DNA from: Cryptomeria japonica
Taxonomy: Eukaryota > Streptophyta > Pinopsida > Cupressales > Cupressaceae
DNA length: 64,000 bases
Direction: 5' to 3'
Assembly (NCBI RefSeq): GCF_030272615.1
Contig: NC_081409.1
Coordinates: 245,583,502-245,647,501 of the forward strand
In this document: positions 38,437 through 47,994 of the stretch, one piece after another
How the letters are laid out: each line of letters starts with the position of its first letter
Position numbering within the stretch: the stretch's first letter is position 1
Translations under genes and position numbers: made by a program
The notes under the pieces: generated by a model
Database searches by the model: none
Told to the model about the DNA's origin: nothing
The model's input: the letters and a program-made list of their open reading frames with translations, nothing else

Positions 38437-38849
38437 ATATATATGGACAATAACCATATAGGCAGAGAACTTGAAACTGTATATAACAAGGAGACAAACT
38501 AAAAGCATGAGATGCAGGAGTAAAATATGTAACTGTGATGTGATTGAAAAGTGGATATTGCTGATATTCTATTAGATAGTGAACAATTCCATCATTGAAC
38601 ATCTTTCAACAAAAAATAAATGGTACCATATAAATATATAGAGAGAGACAAATCATTGAAATGAAACCCTCAATGCCATTGAGAGAAATGATGAAAAACA
38701 AATCTATTTCTGTAACTCATCATTGAACATCTTTCAACAAAATAAAATGGTATTGTGTCTCTATTTGTGTATGCATGATAATATAGACAATAACCATATA
38801 GCCAGAGAACTTAAAAAAGCCATACAGGAGTTGTAATTATGTAACTATA

Positions 38850-38856
<7 letters not shown>

Positions 38857-38927
<71 letters not shown>
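38857..38927. repeat. (TA)n(GA)n microsatellite
   Basis: A TA run of about 15 units passes directly into a GA run of about 20 units. It is bordered by ATAACCATATAGCC motifs on both sides. Confidence 0.97.
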
Positions 38928-38930
<3 letters not shown>

Positions 38931-39019
38931 CAAAACTTGAAACATTATAACAATAACCATAACCATATAGCCAAACAACTCAAAAAAGCCACACAAGAGT
39001 TATAAGTATGTAACTGTGT

Positions 39020-39023
<4 letters not shown>

Positions 39024-39085
<62 letters not shown>
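39024..39085. repeat. (TG)n(CA)n self-complementary microsatellite
   Basis: About 15 TG units pass through GTAC into about 14 CA units, so the tract is its own reverse complement around position 39,055 and could extrude as a cruciform or adopt Z-DNA. Confidence 0.95.
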
Positions 39086-39089
<4 letters not shown>

Positions 39090-39662
39090 GACACACAAAC
39101 ACAGGTAGAAAACTTGAAACATTATATAACAAGGAGAGAAACTAGAAGCATGAGATAGTGAACTGTGATGTGATTGAAAATTTGATATTGTTGATATTCT
39201 ACTAGATAGTGAACAATTACATCATTGAACATCTTTCAACAACAAAAACAATTCTACCGTATAAATATATATAGAGAGAGAGATCATTGAAATGAAACCC
39301 TTAATGCCATTGAGATAAATGATGAAAAACAAATCTATTTCTGTAACTCATCATTGAACATCTTTGAACAAAATAAAATGGTAGTGTGTCTCTATTTCTG
39401 TATGCATGATAATATAAACAATAACCATATAGCTGAAAATAAAATGAGTAAATGGCTGAATGATGTTGTTGTATTTCTCATATGAAATTTATTGGAAGTA
39501 ATGTATGGTATGCCTGATAATATTATTTACAGTGAGTATATTAACAAATTGAAGGCAGAGCAAACAATGAAAATGCCATAAAAAATCTTCATTTCCCTAA
39601 GTTTTTAGGGCCAAAAGGATAACGGGAGTTCGTGCCATGTGTACACACCCACACACTGTACT

Positions 39663-40425
39663 GATTTCTGCATTATAAACAAAGACACACCATTTAACAA
39701 CACACCCATAAAAAGAAATGATAAATAATGAAGGGGTTTCGAACAATTATAAACAATAATCAATTATTTTCGCAGTCACTATAATGATTTCGACATTATA
39801 AACAGAGAGACACCATTTAACAGCCCACCCATAAAAGGAAACGATAAATAATGAAGGGGTTTCGAACTATTATGAACAATAATCAATTATTTTCGCAATC
39901 ACTATAATGATTTCGGCATTATAAACAAAGAGACACCATTTAACAACCCACCCATAATAGGAAACGATAAATAATGAAGGGGTTTCAAACTATTATGAAT
40001 AATAATCAATTTTTTTCATATTCACTGTAATGATTTCGGCATTATAAACAGAGAGACACCATTTAATAGTGCACCCACAAAAGGAAATGATAAATAATGA
40101 AGGGGTTTCGAAAAATTATAAACAATAATCAATTTTTTTCGCATTCACTGTAATGATTTTGGCATTATAAATAGAGAGACACCATTTAATAGCTCACCCA
40201 TATAAGGAAATGATAAATAATGAAGGGGTTTCAAACAATTATAAACAATAATCAATTTTTTTTCACATTCACTGTAATGATTTCAGCATTATAAATAGAG
40301 AGACACCATTTAACAGTGCACCCATAAAAGGAAATGATAAATAATGAAGGGTTTTCAAACTATTACGAATAATAATCAATTTTTTTTGCATTAACTGTAA
40401 TGATTTCAACATTATAAATAGAGAA
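39663..40425. repeat. 123-bp tandem array (six units plus a partial)
   Basis: GATTTC-GCATTATAAA starts occur at 39,663, 39,786, 39,909, 40,032, 40,155, 40,279 and 40,402, giving spacings of 123, 123, 123, 123, 124 and 123. Each unit carries GAGACACCATTTAA, CACCCATA and AATAATGAAGGGGTTTC. Inverted partial units lie at 37,216-37,410, with a local 49-bp doubling (37,275 and 37,324). Confidence 0.95.
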
Positions 40426-40514
40426 TTCATCAATAGACAAAGCATTATGCAGTTGCGAAGGAGCAAAACCGTCATTAGACATCCAATGTGCAAGGAGGAC
40501 GAGTTAGCGTTACT

Positions 40515-40645
40515 TGGGAGCCAAGGTTGCGGAGGAGGCCATCGACGGAGGTTGCAGAGGACGTCGAGGTTGCGGAGGAGGCTGCCGATGGAGGTTGCAG
40601 AGGAGGCCAAGCTTGCAGAGGAGGCCACCGACGGAAGGTTGCGAG
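40515..40645. repeat. GC-rich minisatellite (GTTGCRGAGGAGG units)
   Basis: Five to six copies of GTTGCGGAGGAGGCC or GTTGCAGAGGAGGCC separated by GATGGAG/GACGGAG spacers lie in otherwise AT-rich DNA. Unit length alternates between about 18 and 27 bp, multiples of three, so frames stay open on both strands without implying a gene. Confidence 0.85.
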
Positions 40646-41271
40646 TGCAAATACCTTCAAAATTCTTTATTTCCCTAAGTTTTTAGGGCAAAAAAGATAG
40701 CGGGAGTTCGTGCCATGTGGGGCCACCATACCTCTACAGGAAGGGGGTTAGGGGTGGTCAACATGTTTTTTGACCACCCATTTTAAACATTTTTACATTG
40801 AGCATTTTTTTAATTATATGCATGTCATAATTTTTTTAGGTTAATTATTTTTTATAAAAAGGTGAAAAATATTTTAGTTTTTAGGTATTTTATAAATGGA
40901 TATTGGTGTTTTGGTGTGCGGGTATTGGCACAAAAGAGGTCAAGTATCGGTCGACACTTTGAAATGACCACTTTTTGACCTTTCGACGCATAATGACCCG
41001 TAGAGATCAGACCATTACTACCCAGAAGCCAGATCAATAGGTTTAAGAAGTTAAGTCGCATACGAAGACAACCAAAAAACAAAAATCAAAATTTGATATA
41101 TCGTTTAGGATCTGTGGGTGCGCGAAGTTAGCTATGACGGCTACTGGTGCTCTTCCCCTACCTATAAAATTATATTAATGGTCTGAAAGGACGTAGTATT
41201 AAATGATTCCACAAAACAAATTTGAGTAGAGACATAGCTAATGGTGTAGACTTATTAGAGTGTAGGAATAG

Positions 41272-41883
41272 TCATTATAGCTAATTTTGTTTCCGCATGT
41301 GACTTAACTATTTATAGTTATTGTTTTGGTTTCTGGGTAGTAACAATGCACATTGTGGATTTCTTATGCGTGTAAGGATAAAAAAGAACACTTTTCAAAA
41401 TGTTATAGATGCTCCAATAACCGTGCACCTAAAATCGCCAATACTTATGCACAATTGCCCATAGTCGTGTGTTGTGGGTACCAATTGAGCAACTATTGGT
41501 ACATGTGAAATTTATTAATGAGCTTTCAATTATTTGTTTTTGGGTTTTTTTGAAGTTAGTAATTGGGGGGTTGGGTGTGCAAGGAGTGAATGGTTATTTG
41601 AACATGAATGGTAACTGGTGCTCTTCCCTATTGTGATATTTGTGTAAAAGTATTGTTAATTTTTGAGGTGGTTGTAGTGTATAAGTTTTGGGGCATCTTT
41701 AAGTAGGTATCGCACAACACTTTGAAATGGTCACTTATTGACCCTTGCACACATAACGGATACCATAGCCTGCAATAGCTATAAGCAATTGACTCGCATA
41801 TGGAGACAACAAAAAAAAGAAGAAGTTGAAATCCCATCTATGGATGCGCGTAGTTAGCTATAATGGCTACTACTATGCTTCCC
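41272..41883. mobile_element. F5: F-family element, the R2 counterpart of F2
   Basis: The left end is shortened (TAGGAATAGTCATTATAG lacks part of the terminus). The right end is GGCTACTACTATGCTTCCC. Its interior and its right flank match F2, which occupies the same place in R1. An internal GGTGCTCTTCCCTATTGTGAT near 41,622 resembles a right terminus and parallels the doubled left end of F2. Confidence 0.75.
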
Positions 41884-42479
41884 TTATTCATATTTGAAAT
41901 TAATAATTTATTGTTTGTAATGATAAAAATTGTGTATCTTGTATTTTTTTTCAATTAAATTTTTTTTATACAATGATTTGTGTATGATATGTTATTTTTA
42001 TATTAATTTAATATACACATGTTAATGTTTATAAGGTAAGAGTTAAATTTGACAAGGAAGGTGAGGAGAGATATGATGTTGCTTTGAAAATTATATGTAT
42101 ATAGTGAAGATAATATTACATATAATTTATGTTTTTTATTATATAAGCAACGTTAACAAGGGCACTAACCCTTAACATAGTCCAGAGACTATCAACAACA
42201 CTTTAACAACATCTTAACAACACAAAATAAAACTTAAAGCAAAAGTTTACCATAGTAAAAGAGAGCAGCAGGGGTATACCCCATAAGTCTGGAAAACATT
42301 AACCAATAGCATAAGCAAAAAACAAACAAACCTAGACCTAGGTGCTAGCTTACGGAGCCCACCCATCTCAATGGCATTGCCCTAGTCATTAGTTAGGAAC
42401 ATGTAGAGTTCCTTACAGGCATGTTTATTTGCATCATCTTTAGTAGTCTTGTCTTGTAGGAGGCAAAGGGTCACCGTCA

Positions 42480-44121
42480 AGTTGTACATGATTCTAAGCA
42501 GAATTTGTTGATGTTGATAGTTGCTTATCTCTAATGTCCCATCTGTGCTTCATCTCCCTAAGTTCCTCCTTCAAATTCGGTATTTCCTTGTCCACACCAA
42601 CATTGTCCAAATGGTCCTGCAGTTCTTAGACATCATATTTGAGGCCCTAAATCTCATCATCCCTAGGGTGGTCGATGGGCTTCGCTTTCTCATCAATATG
42701 CATTTCTTGTTGGTCCTCTTCCACAGAAGAGCATCTCTTGTCTTTTTTCTTCTTCCCCTTTTTCTTGTCACTTTTCTTACCCTTGTCCATTCCTTCCACA
42801 ACAACCCCTTCATTACCCTCAACCTGTTCATCCAATTCAGAAGACATCCTAATTATTGGGTCCTCTTTCTACATAATTTTCTTTGAGGCCACATGTTCAA
42901 AATTCTCAGTGGAGAGATCATTTGTTGCATTTAGATCTTGAGGGCCTAGCGGGGGACCAAAGTCAACCACGTTGCCAATAGTGTTAATCTCTTCCCCCTT
43001 AGGTTCATTTCAATTACCGCCACCCTCATCCACTTCAGGATCATCTCTAGTATCAACAACAATATGATTGTTATCCTTTTTCTCTCTAGCACCCCTGGAG
43101 GCAAGCCTGCAGGACCTTCTCCTTCCCTTAGTTTCCACAATAGGGTCTTCTTCATCCGTTTCCTCTAAGCTAGAATTATCAATCACAATTTATTTCCATT
43201 TTCCAATGGATTTACCATTGCCTTTAGGGAAAAAGGGTTTCCGTTCTTTAGTAGTAGAGGGGGAGGGGAAGGTACAGGAGCTCATCTCTATGATGTTAAC
43301 CGAGGAAGAGGGAAGAGGGGGGGGGGGAAAGCTTCATTAGAGAGCTGGAAGAATTTGGAAGGGGCCACTCCACTCACAAATGCTACCCAAGGGTGAGAGG
43401 CATGCAAAGGGGGTTGAATTAACATAACATTTTGAAGGGGGTATAAGGCCAAATGGTAATGATAGAGCCTATAGATTAGACCTTGGTGGATAGGGATAGG
43501 TTGCTTATCCTCATTCTTCATGTCTAGGGCTTCCTTGATTGAGCATTTTAGAGAATGCATCAGGTAGAAAGGAAAACATAAAAGATCATGGTTCCTAAAA
43601 TGATTTAACAAGGGAAAATGATAATAATTATAAACTTTGTGATGACCCTCAAGAGTGAACTATTTCATGATCATTAAACATACCATGTCCCACAGATGTT
43701 TGAGTTCTTCTCTAGTGAAACTACCTTGCAATTTGATAGGGGCCTCCTTCCCCTTGAAGAATCTATTGAGGTCATCATTATTTGCCACATGACTCGTCCA
43801 CTTCCACCTCCTTCCCTCCAGAGAAAGGTCAATTGTATGAGAAATAACCTCCTCATAAACTTCAAAGGAGATTCCCCCAACAACTCTATGGTAGTAGTTC
43901 CAAACCACCAAGTCCTTGTTGAAATTATCGGGCTTATCAGGCTCAAAGTGAACTCTATCACCTCCCATGGAGGATTCTCCAAAATTAACAGCTAAAACAC
44001 TTTCCTGAACTCTCAACATAAACCCCTTAGCATGAAAGATAACTAAAAAACAGTACCTTGTAAAAGTAATATTATCTTTAACAAAAATGTGACTTATGGA
44101 AATCATACAAGCCAACGGCAA
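42480..44121 (-). pseudogene. LB ORF3: homologue of the LA third ORF
   Basis: Two long open pieces, 43,660-44,121 and 43,288-43,611, are in consecutive parts of the same protein, and the trace continues to about 42,480. Conserved with LA: MGGDRVHFEPDKPDN, RRWKWTSHVANN, EAPIKLQGSFTREELKHLWD, a CLMIMK run, LLCFPFYLMHS and HQGLIYRLYHYHLAL. LB lacks about 30 residues after VWN that LA has. The C-terminal part is a highly charged KKGKKKKDK-type linker with an acidic region and a probable coiled coil (LDNVGVDKEIPNLKEELREM near 42,560-42,620). Conservation across two diverged LINE copies shows that it belongs to the element. Function unknown. Confidence 0.7.
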
Positions 44122-44609
44122 AATAATTGCTCGGATTATCCTCTAGAGAAAAGACACATGCAAAGGGTAACTCCAACCTTTCGAAGTGACATTAGAGATT
44201 AATGACATTAGCTTGTAATCGAGGCTTAAGGAATGATAATTAATACAACACCCATGTGTCCATCCAAGCTCTTTTCTTTCCATGGGTGCATGAATTTCTA
44301 GAGGTTTCACATGTGCTCCAATCCAAGTAAACCACATCATTAAAAGAAACACATAATCAATACCAAGTGATGATGGTGAGGTGGTCGCCATGCATATAAG
44401 ACCAATTGGCAGTCGACATCATATGATCGTTGTTGCTAGTCGACACCAAGTCGAGATTATTCAAATTTAAAAACTCCCTCCTTCGGAAATACCCATGACC
44501 TAGATGAGGAGGGTGGGTAATATTAGAGAGTTGGATATCCATGGGAGATCTGAGTATTATACTCTCCTTGGAGGTATAGTTTGACATTGATGGGTAAGGA
44601 ATTCAAACT

Positions 44610-44961
44610 CCTCCAACATCTTAGTCCCTAACCAGGGAGGCCAAGCATCACCAAGGTATCGACAATCCTGTTACCTTCCCTAAAAACATGACCTATAGTG
44701 AAGGAGTCAAAACTCGAGATTAGCCTAAGAATATCTCTAATAAAACCATCAATCGACCAGTTGATTCTATTCAACCCTTTAACAACAACAATGATGAGTT
44801 TGGAATCCCCTTCAATATCAATAACATGAATGACAATAGAGAGGGAGATTTGAAGACGTCAAGCAAGGGCCATACCTTTAGCCTGGTTACTAGTACAACC
44901 ATTCAAATTGCCAGTATAAGAATTCATGAGCTTCCCAGAGTGCAATCTTAAAATTCCTTCG
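44610..44961 (-). pseudogene. LB RNase H C-terminal part
   Basis: The minus-strand translation gives TGNLNGCTSNQAKGMALA, then IDIEGDSKLIIVVVKGLNRI and VFREGNRIVDTL. These align with LA 22,480-22,720. In-frame stops occur (one in the ALA*RLQ region). The N-terminal catalytic FDG part is missing because of the copia boundary. Confidence 0.75.
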
Positions 44962-45182
44962 TGTTAGGGTTTAGGCAGATCCAGAGCAAGTTGTCCAATC
45001 TTATCTTATTATCCAGTAAATCAATACAACACCATTGCAATGCCTTTTTTACATTCGAGTCACTTATAACAAGCAATTTTTTAGGGCAACACTCAAAGTC
45101 AATTATTTAGGGGTTTTTTCAATGTTGGTTTTTCAACAAAAAAATGACCAAAAAAATTTCATCAGTCGCCACATATCAACAA
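44962..45182 (-). repeat. Copia 3' LTR (short, about 221 bp)
   Basis: Read on the minus strand it starts TGTTGATATGTGGCG at 45,182 and ends CCTAACA at 44,962, matching TGTT..AACA inverted ends of copia LTRs. A purine tract AAGTGGGAGA lies immediately upstream (about 45,184-45,193). The partner 5' LTR is not in the window. Confidence 0.65.
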
Positions 45183-45193
45183 TCTCCCACTTG
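45183..45193 (-). promoter_or_regulatory. Copia polypurine tract
   Basis: AAGTGGGAGAT on the minus strand directly precedes the LTR start; it is the usual plus-strand primer form of plant copia elements. Confidence 0.7.
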
Positions 45194-45249
45194 GAGACTG
45201 ATCTGAGATGACACTGCTGCACTTGTAGCTCCCACTAAATAAAACTTCT

Positions 45250-46264
45250 GGACTTAGTCGTTCCTTAATTCCATGATTTTCAATCAAGAAGGTTGAGAGA
45301 AAATGAGGAAGAAATCAGCTTCTCCCATGGGACTACCTTCGTGAATATATCTGTAGGATTGTCGCTTGTGTGAATATTCTCAAGCTATAATTGGCCATCC
45401 TCCAAAATAGACCATATGAAGTGGTACTTGAGTTGAATGTGTTTTTTCCTCGAATGAAGAGAAAATTCTTTGTAAGATGAATGACACTCTGGTTATCACC
45501 ATATAATGGGATATCCTCCTGCATCTGGCCAAATTCCTCCAGAAAATGTTGTAACCAAATCATCTCCTTGTTAGCTTCAGTAGCAGCTACATACTCAGCT
45601 TCAGTGGTTGAAAGCGCAACAACCTTTTGCAGTTTATAAATCCAACTAACTGCAGTTCCCCCTACGATAAAAACATACCCTGCAGTACTCCTCCTTGTAT
45701 TAATATCACCTACCAAATCAAAGTCAACATATCCTCATAGAGAAGCATTTGATTCTTTGAAACATAATGCCTTGCTATTAGTACCTCTCAAATACCTGAG
45801 AATCCATTTGACAACATTCTAATGTTCCATTCCCGGATTGCTCATATACCTGCTCACAACTCCCACTGCATGTGCAATATTTGGTCATGTGCATACCATC
45901 ACATACATCAGACTACCAACAACTAATGAATACGAGATGTTAGATATTTTATTTACCTCTTCCTGTGTCTTTGGACACATCTCCTTAGTCAATTTGAAAT
46001 GACTAGCCAAAGGTGTACCAACTACTTTTGCATTCGGCATGTTAAATCTTTTCAACACCTTCTTTATATACTCACTTTGGGACAAAGTTAATGTTCTATT
46101 TTTCCTATCTCGTAAAATCCTCATACCAAAGATTTTGTTAGTTGCACCCAAATCCTTCATAGCAAATGACTTTGCTAATTTCTATTTAAGTTCATTTATA
46201 TGCTGCATGTTAGACCCAACAACAAGCATGCCATCAACATAAAGTAACAGGATAATATAACTGC
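45250..46264 (-). pseudogene. Copia pol, C-terminal part (end of RT, RNase H)
   Basis: The minus strand continues the RT that is cut by the gypsy insertion. The first codons after the break lead to YVDG at about 46,227-46,238, where copia elements normally have the catalytic YVDD. Downstream are MKDLGATNKIFGMRI (near 46,158), LSQSEYIKKVLKRFNM, TPLASHFKLTKEM, and the RNase H with RRSTAGYVFIVGGTAVSW, LSTTEAEYVAATEANKEMIW and YGDNQSVIHL (45,716-45,480). A few stops and a frameshift separate these pieces. The lost second Asp means this RT would be inactive even without the gypsy insertion, unless the change came later. Confidence 0.85.
46260..46264. repeat. Target-site duplication of the gypsy element (left)
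   Basis: ACTGC at 46,260-46,264 is repeated at 61,571-61,575, the 5-bp duplication usual for Ty3/gypsy insertions. Confidence 0.95.
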
Positions 46265-47645
46265 TGTAGTCACATAAATCTGTCCATTTTAATTAAATGA
46301 ATATTTCGTATTTATTTGATTAAAAATTCACTAACCATCAATTAATTAAATTAATATTTAATTAATTCATCCCCAAACATTCTTCTATTAATTAAATAAA
46401 TTATTCAATTTATTTTAATTAATTCATTAAATCCAATTCCAATCAATTAAATAAATAAATCAATTTATTTAATTAAATCCCCCTTTCCCTCTTTTAAATA
46501 AATTAACATTTATTTAAATCATTTAAAAACCCCCCCCACTTGCATTTTCCTACAAATGCAACTTGCACACATTTATTGAAATAAATGAATTTTTATTTTA
46601 ATAAAATCCTATTTTCCCTCACCCACCAAATCCACTTGCAAAATCTAATCACCTTCTAGATTCTTCTAACCCCTTCCTAATTAGCCTAATCCATCCCCTA
46701 AATATTGTCACATTCCTAAGCAAAATGGAGTCACTTCTCAAAGACCCCAAAGTCTTTGAAAACCATTAAAGGCTTCCAACTTTCAACCACTTAATTCCCT
46801 AAAGTCTCCAATAACCATTAATGGTTAATTCAACCCTCCCACATGGTTAAAACATTTGTTTGACTCAACCTCTATCCAACCACAAAGGTCTCATCAAGCA
46901 TTTAATACTTTGACCATGATTATCTCTTAATCATTTGCACAAAGGTTTATCCTTGGATTAACTCCTAATCCAGTGGGTAATCCTAATTTAGGCTTGACCC
47001 TTACCTTCTAGATAACCATGAGGTCTCCTCAGGCATTTAATGCCTCCAACCTCTTCTCTCAACCCAATCTTATGTTGACACTTGTCACCATTTCATTGGT
47101 GCAAATTGTGCACATGGATTCCCAACTTTCAAGCTTGACCCTTGATTAAACCTTTCAATCCTGGCCATCCATTGCTCCATTTTTCCTATAAATAGAGCCC
47201 ATTCCTTCATAATCCAGATCCTGAAAACTTGTAAGCATTTAGACTATAGCCACTTTAGAGAGCATTTAGCATAGCATAACTAAATATTGTCTTTTTGGTA
47301 AAATCAATCATTTTAGCATTAAAAATAGCTTTTCATTTCATGTTTGGAGCTATTCTACAATCTCAATCCTCCATAAGCATCCATAGTGCAAAAAGCTGCT
47401 AAGAGCTACACTATTTTGGAACTTGGAGAGGAGAGGAACAAGGGAGAAAGGAGCTAATCTCATGCTAAGAGACAGTTGGAGATGTCTCATTGTCTTACTT
47501 CTTTAGTTAGATTCATTAGCATGTGTTTTTAGTGTCTCCTTTGGAATGCCTTCATGTTTTAGTTTTTGATTGATTAACTCTAACATCTTGTGTGTTTTGT
47601 GTTGTTTGATCATAAACTAACCTTGTGCCATTTAGGAGGGCATCA
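46265..47645 (+). repeat. 5' LTR of the gypsy element
   Basis: It starts TGTAGTCACATAAATCTG and ends GGAGGGCATCA (TG..CA). The first 250 bp are a run of AATTAATTAAAT-type motifs on both strands. A TATA box lies at 47,187-47,194. Length equals the 3' LTR exactly. Confidence 0.95.
47187..47194 (+). promoter_or_regulatory. TATA box in the 5' LTR
   Basis: TATAAATA sits in TTTCCTATAAATAGAGCCC, a strong plant TATA context, about 450 bp before the LTR end. The equivalent in the 3' LTR is 61,112-61,119. The transcription start is expected about 30 bp downstream. Confidence 0.75.
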
Positions 47646-47647
47646 TT

Positions 47648-47686
47648 TGGTGAACCCGACGTGAATCGAACACGCAACCTTCTGAT
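47648..47686 (+). promoter_or_regulatory. Primer-binding site (complement of a tRNA 3' end)
   Basis: TGGTGAACCCGACGTGAATC and what follows, two bases after the LTR, are the reverse complement of a tRNA 3' part: CCA, discriminator A, acceptor strand, a T-arm with the TTCGATT loop and a variable loop. The complementarity appears to extend about 39 nt, far beyond the usual 12-18. The tRNA looks like an arginine acceptor, the type reported for Ogre-like elements, but I could not verify the isoacceptor. Confidence 0.75.
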
Positions 47687-47743
47687 CTTCATTTTTGAAA
47701 TTAACATTTTTTCTTGTTGAAATTGCCACACAGGTCGCGCTTC

Positions 47744-47994
47744 GGCGCTATTGAACGCGTTTTAGCGCTATTGAAAAATTTCTTTTAGCGCTATTGAAAA
47801 TGTTTCAGCGCTATTGACAACATTTCAGCGCTATTGTCACTGTTTCAGCGCTATTGACACAATTCTAGCGCTTTTGTCTTCTCGGGATTTTCTTTTCTTT
47901 AAGCGCTACTGTTTAAATTAGCGCTTCTGCTCACGCAGACTAGCGCTTTTGTATTAATCAGCGCTTCTGTAAAAACACAGAATAGCGCTATTGC
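47744..47994 (+). repeat. Twelve-copy AGCGCTATTG motif cluster beside the PBS
   Basis: The motif AGCGCT followed by ATTG, TTTG, TCTG or ACTG occurs twelve times in about 250 bp at irregular spacings of roughly 17-30 bp (the first copy is GGCGCT). The core AGCGCT is self-complementary. Spacers are not conserved, so it is not a simple tandem repeat; the motif itself is what is kept. The position, at the start of the genomic RNA leader, suits an RNA packaging or dimerisation signal (inference). Confidence 0.9.

Larger units (their letters stand above)
38478..39440. repeat. Direct duplication of about 0.3 kb inside F4, 0.63 kb apart
   Basis: About 38,478-38,820 is repeated at about 39,117-39,440 (for example TTCTGTAACTCATCATTGAA and GTGTCTCTATTT..GTATGCATGATAATATA). 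Each copy is associated with its own long dinucleotide tract. Confidence 0.85.
37535..39640. repeat. Second inverted repeat inside F4 (arms 37,535-37,745 and 39,437-39,640)
   Basis: The arms share, in opposite orientation, TTTGCCCTAAAAACATAGGG, CATTGTTTGCTCTGCCTTC, TTCCAATAAATTTCATATGA and CAACAACATCATTCA. They bracket the dinucleotide-rich core. This pair is not concentric with the first pair, so the two hairpins could not both form fully from one simple stem. Confidence 0.8.
36041..41158. mobile_element. F4: 5.1-kb fold-back TIR element without transposase
   Basis: The ends are GGGGAAGAGTACCAATAGC (left) and the reverse complement of GGGGAAGAGCACCAGTAGC (right), each next to TA (36,039-36,040 and 41,159-41,160). 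R1 shows the vacant counterpart near 10,043-10,050: the flanks TCTGCAAGTAGAAAGAGTT and ATTAATGGTCTGAAAGG join directly there. The right 250 bp matches the F2/F5 termini, while the left end matches for only about 20 bp. The interior holds several inverted arms, a 123-bp tandem array, dinucleotide runs and a GC-rich minisatellite; no transposase ORF was found. It is likely moved in trans by the source of the F family. Confidence 0.8.
15225..42100. repeat. R2: third copy of unit R, split by later insertions
   Basis: Surviving R2 blocks are about 15,225-16,975, 25,500-25,935, 27,210-29,815, 35,540-36,040, 41,159-41,270 and 41,884-42,100. Each matches R1 in order and orientation. Between them lie LA, an R2-only segment, LC, F4 and F5. 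R2 lacks the 5,531-7,367 segment of R1. The arrangement gives a relative age order: F2/F5 are older than the duplication, while LA, LE, LC and F4 are younger or were lost from R1. Confidence 0.75.
42140..44961 (-). mobile_element. LB: 3' part of a LINE of the LA family with ORF3
   Basis: On the minus strand it runs from within RNase H (44,961) through ORF3 to a 3' end near 42,140 that matches the LA 3' end. The RNase H break falls in the middle of a motif (an HEG codon run follows the copia LTR end directly), so the copia element seems to have been inserted here. The 5' part would then lie to the right of the copia element, outside or hidden at the window edge. LB is less eroded than LA in some codons and helps to interpret the LA stops. 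Confidence 0.8.

Noticed and set aside
38136-38602. Several overlapping ORFs of 60-141 codons on both strands
   Set aside because: They are translations of dinucleotide repeats (Cys-Val, His-Thr, Tyr-Ile runs).
39663-40425. CRISPR-like array
   Set aside because: Whole 123-bp units repeat without unique spacers, in plant DNA and within a transposon.
40269-40686. ORFs over the GC-rich minisatellite on both strands
   Set aside because: Open because unit lengths are multiples of three; no domain and no start context.
47648-47691. Partial tRNA gene on the minus strand
   Set aside because: Only a 3' half is present and it lies two bases after an LTR, so it is a primer-binding site.
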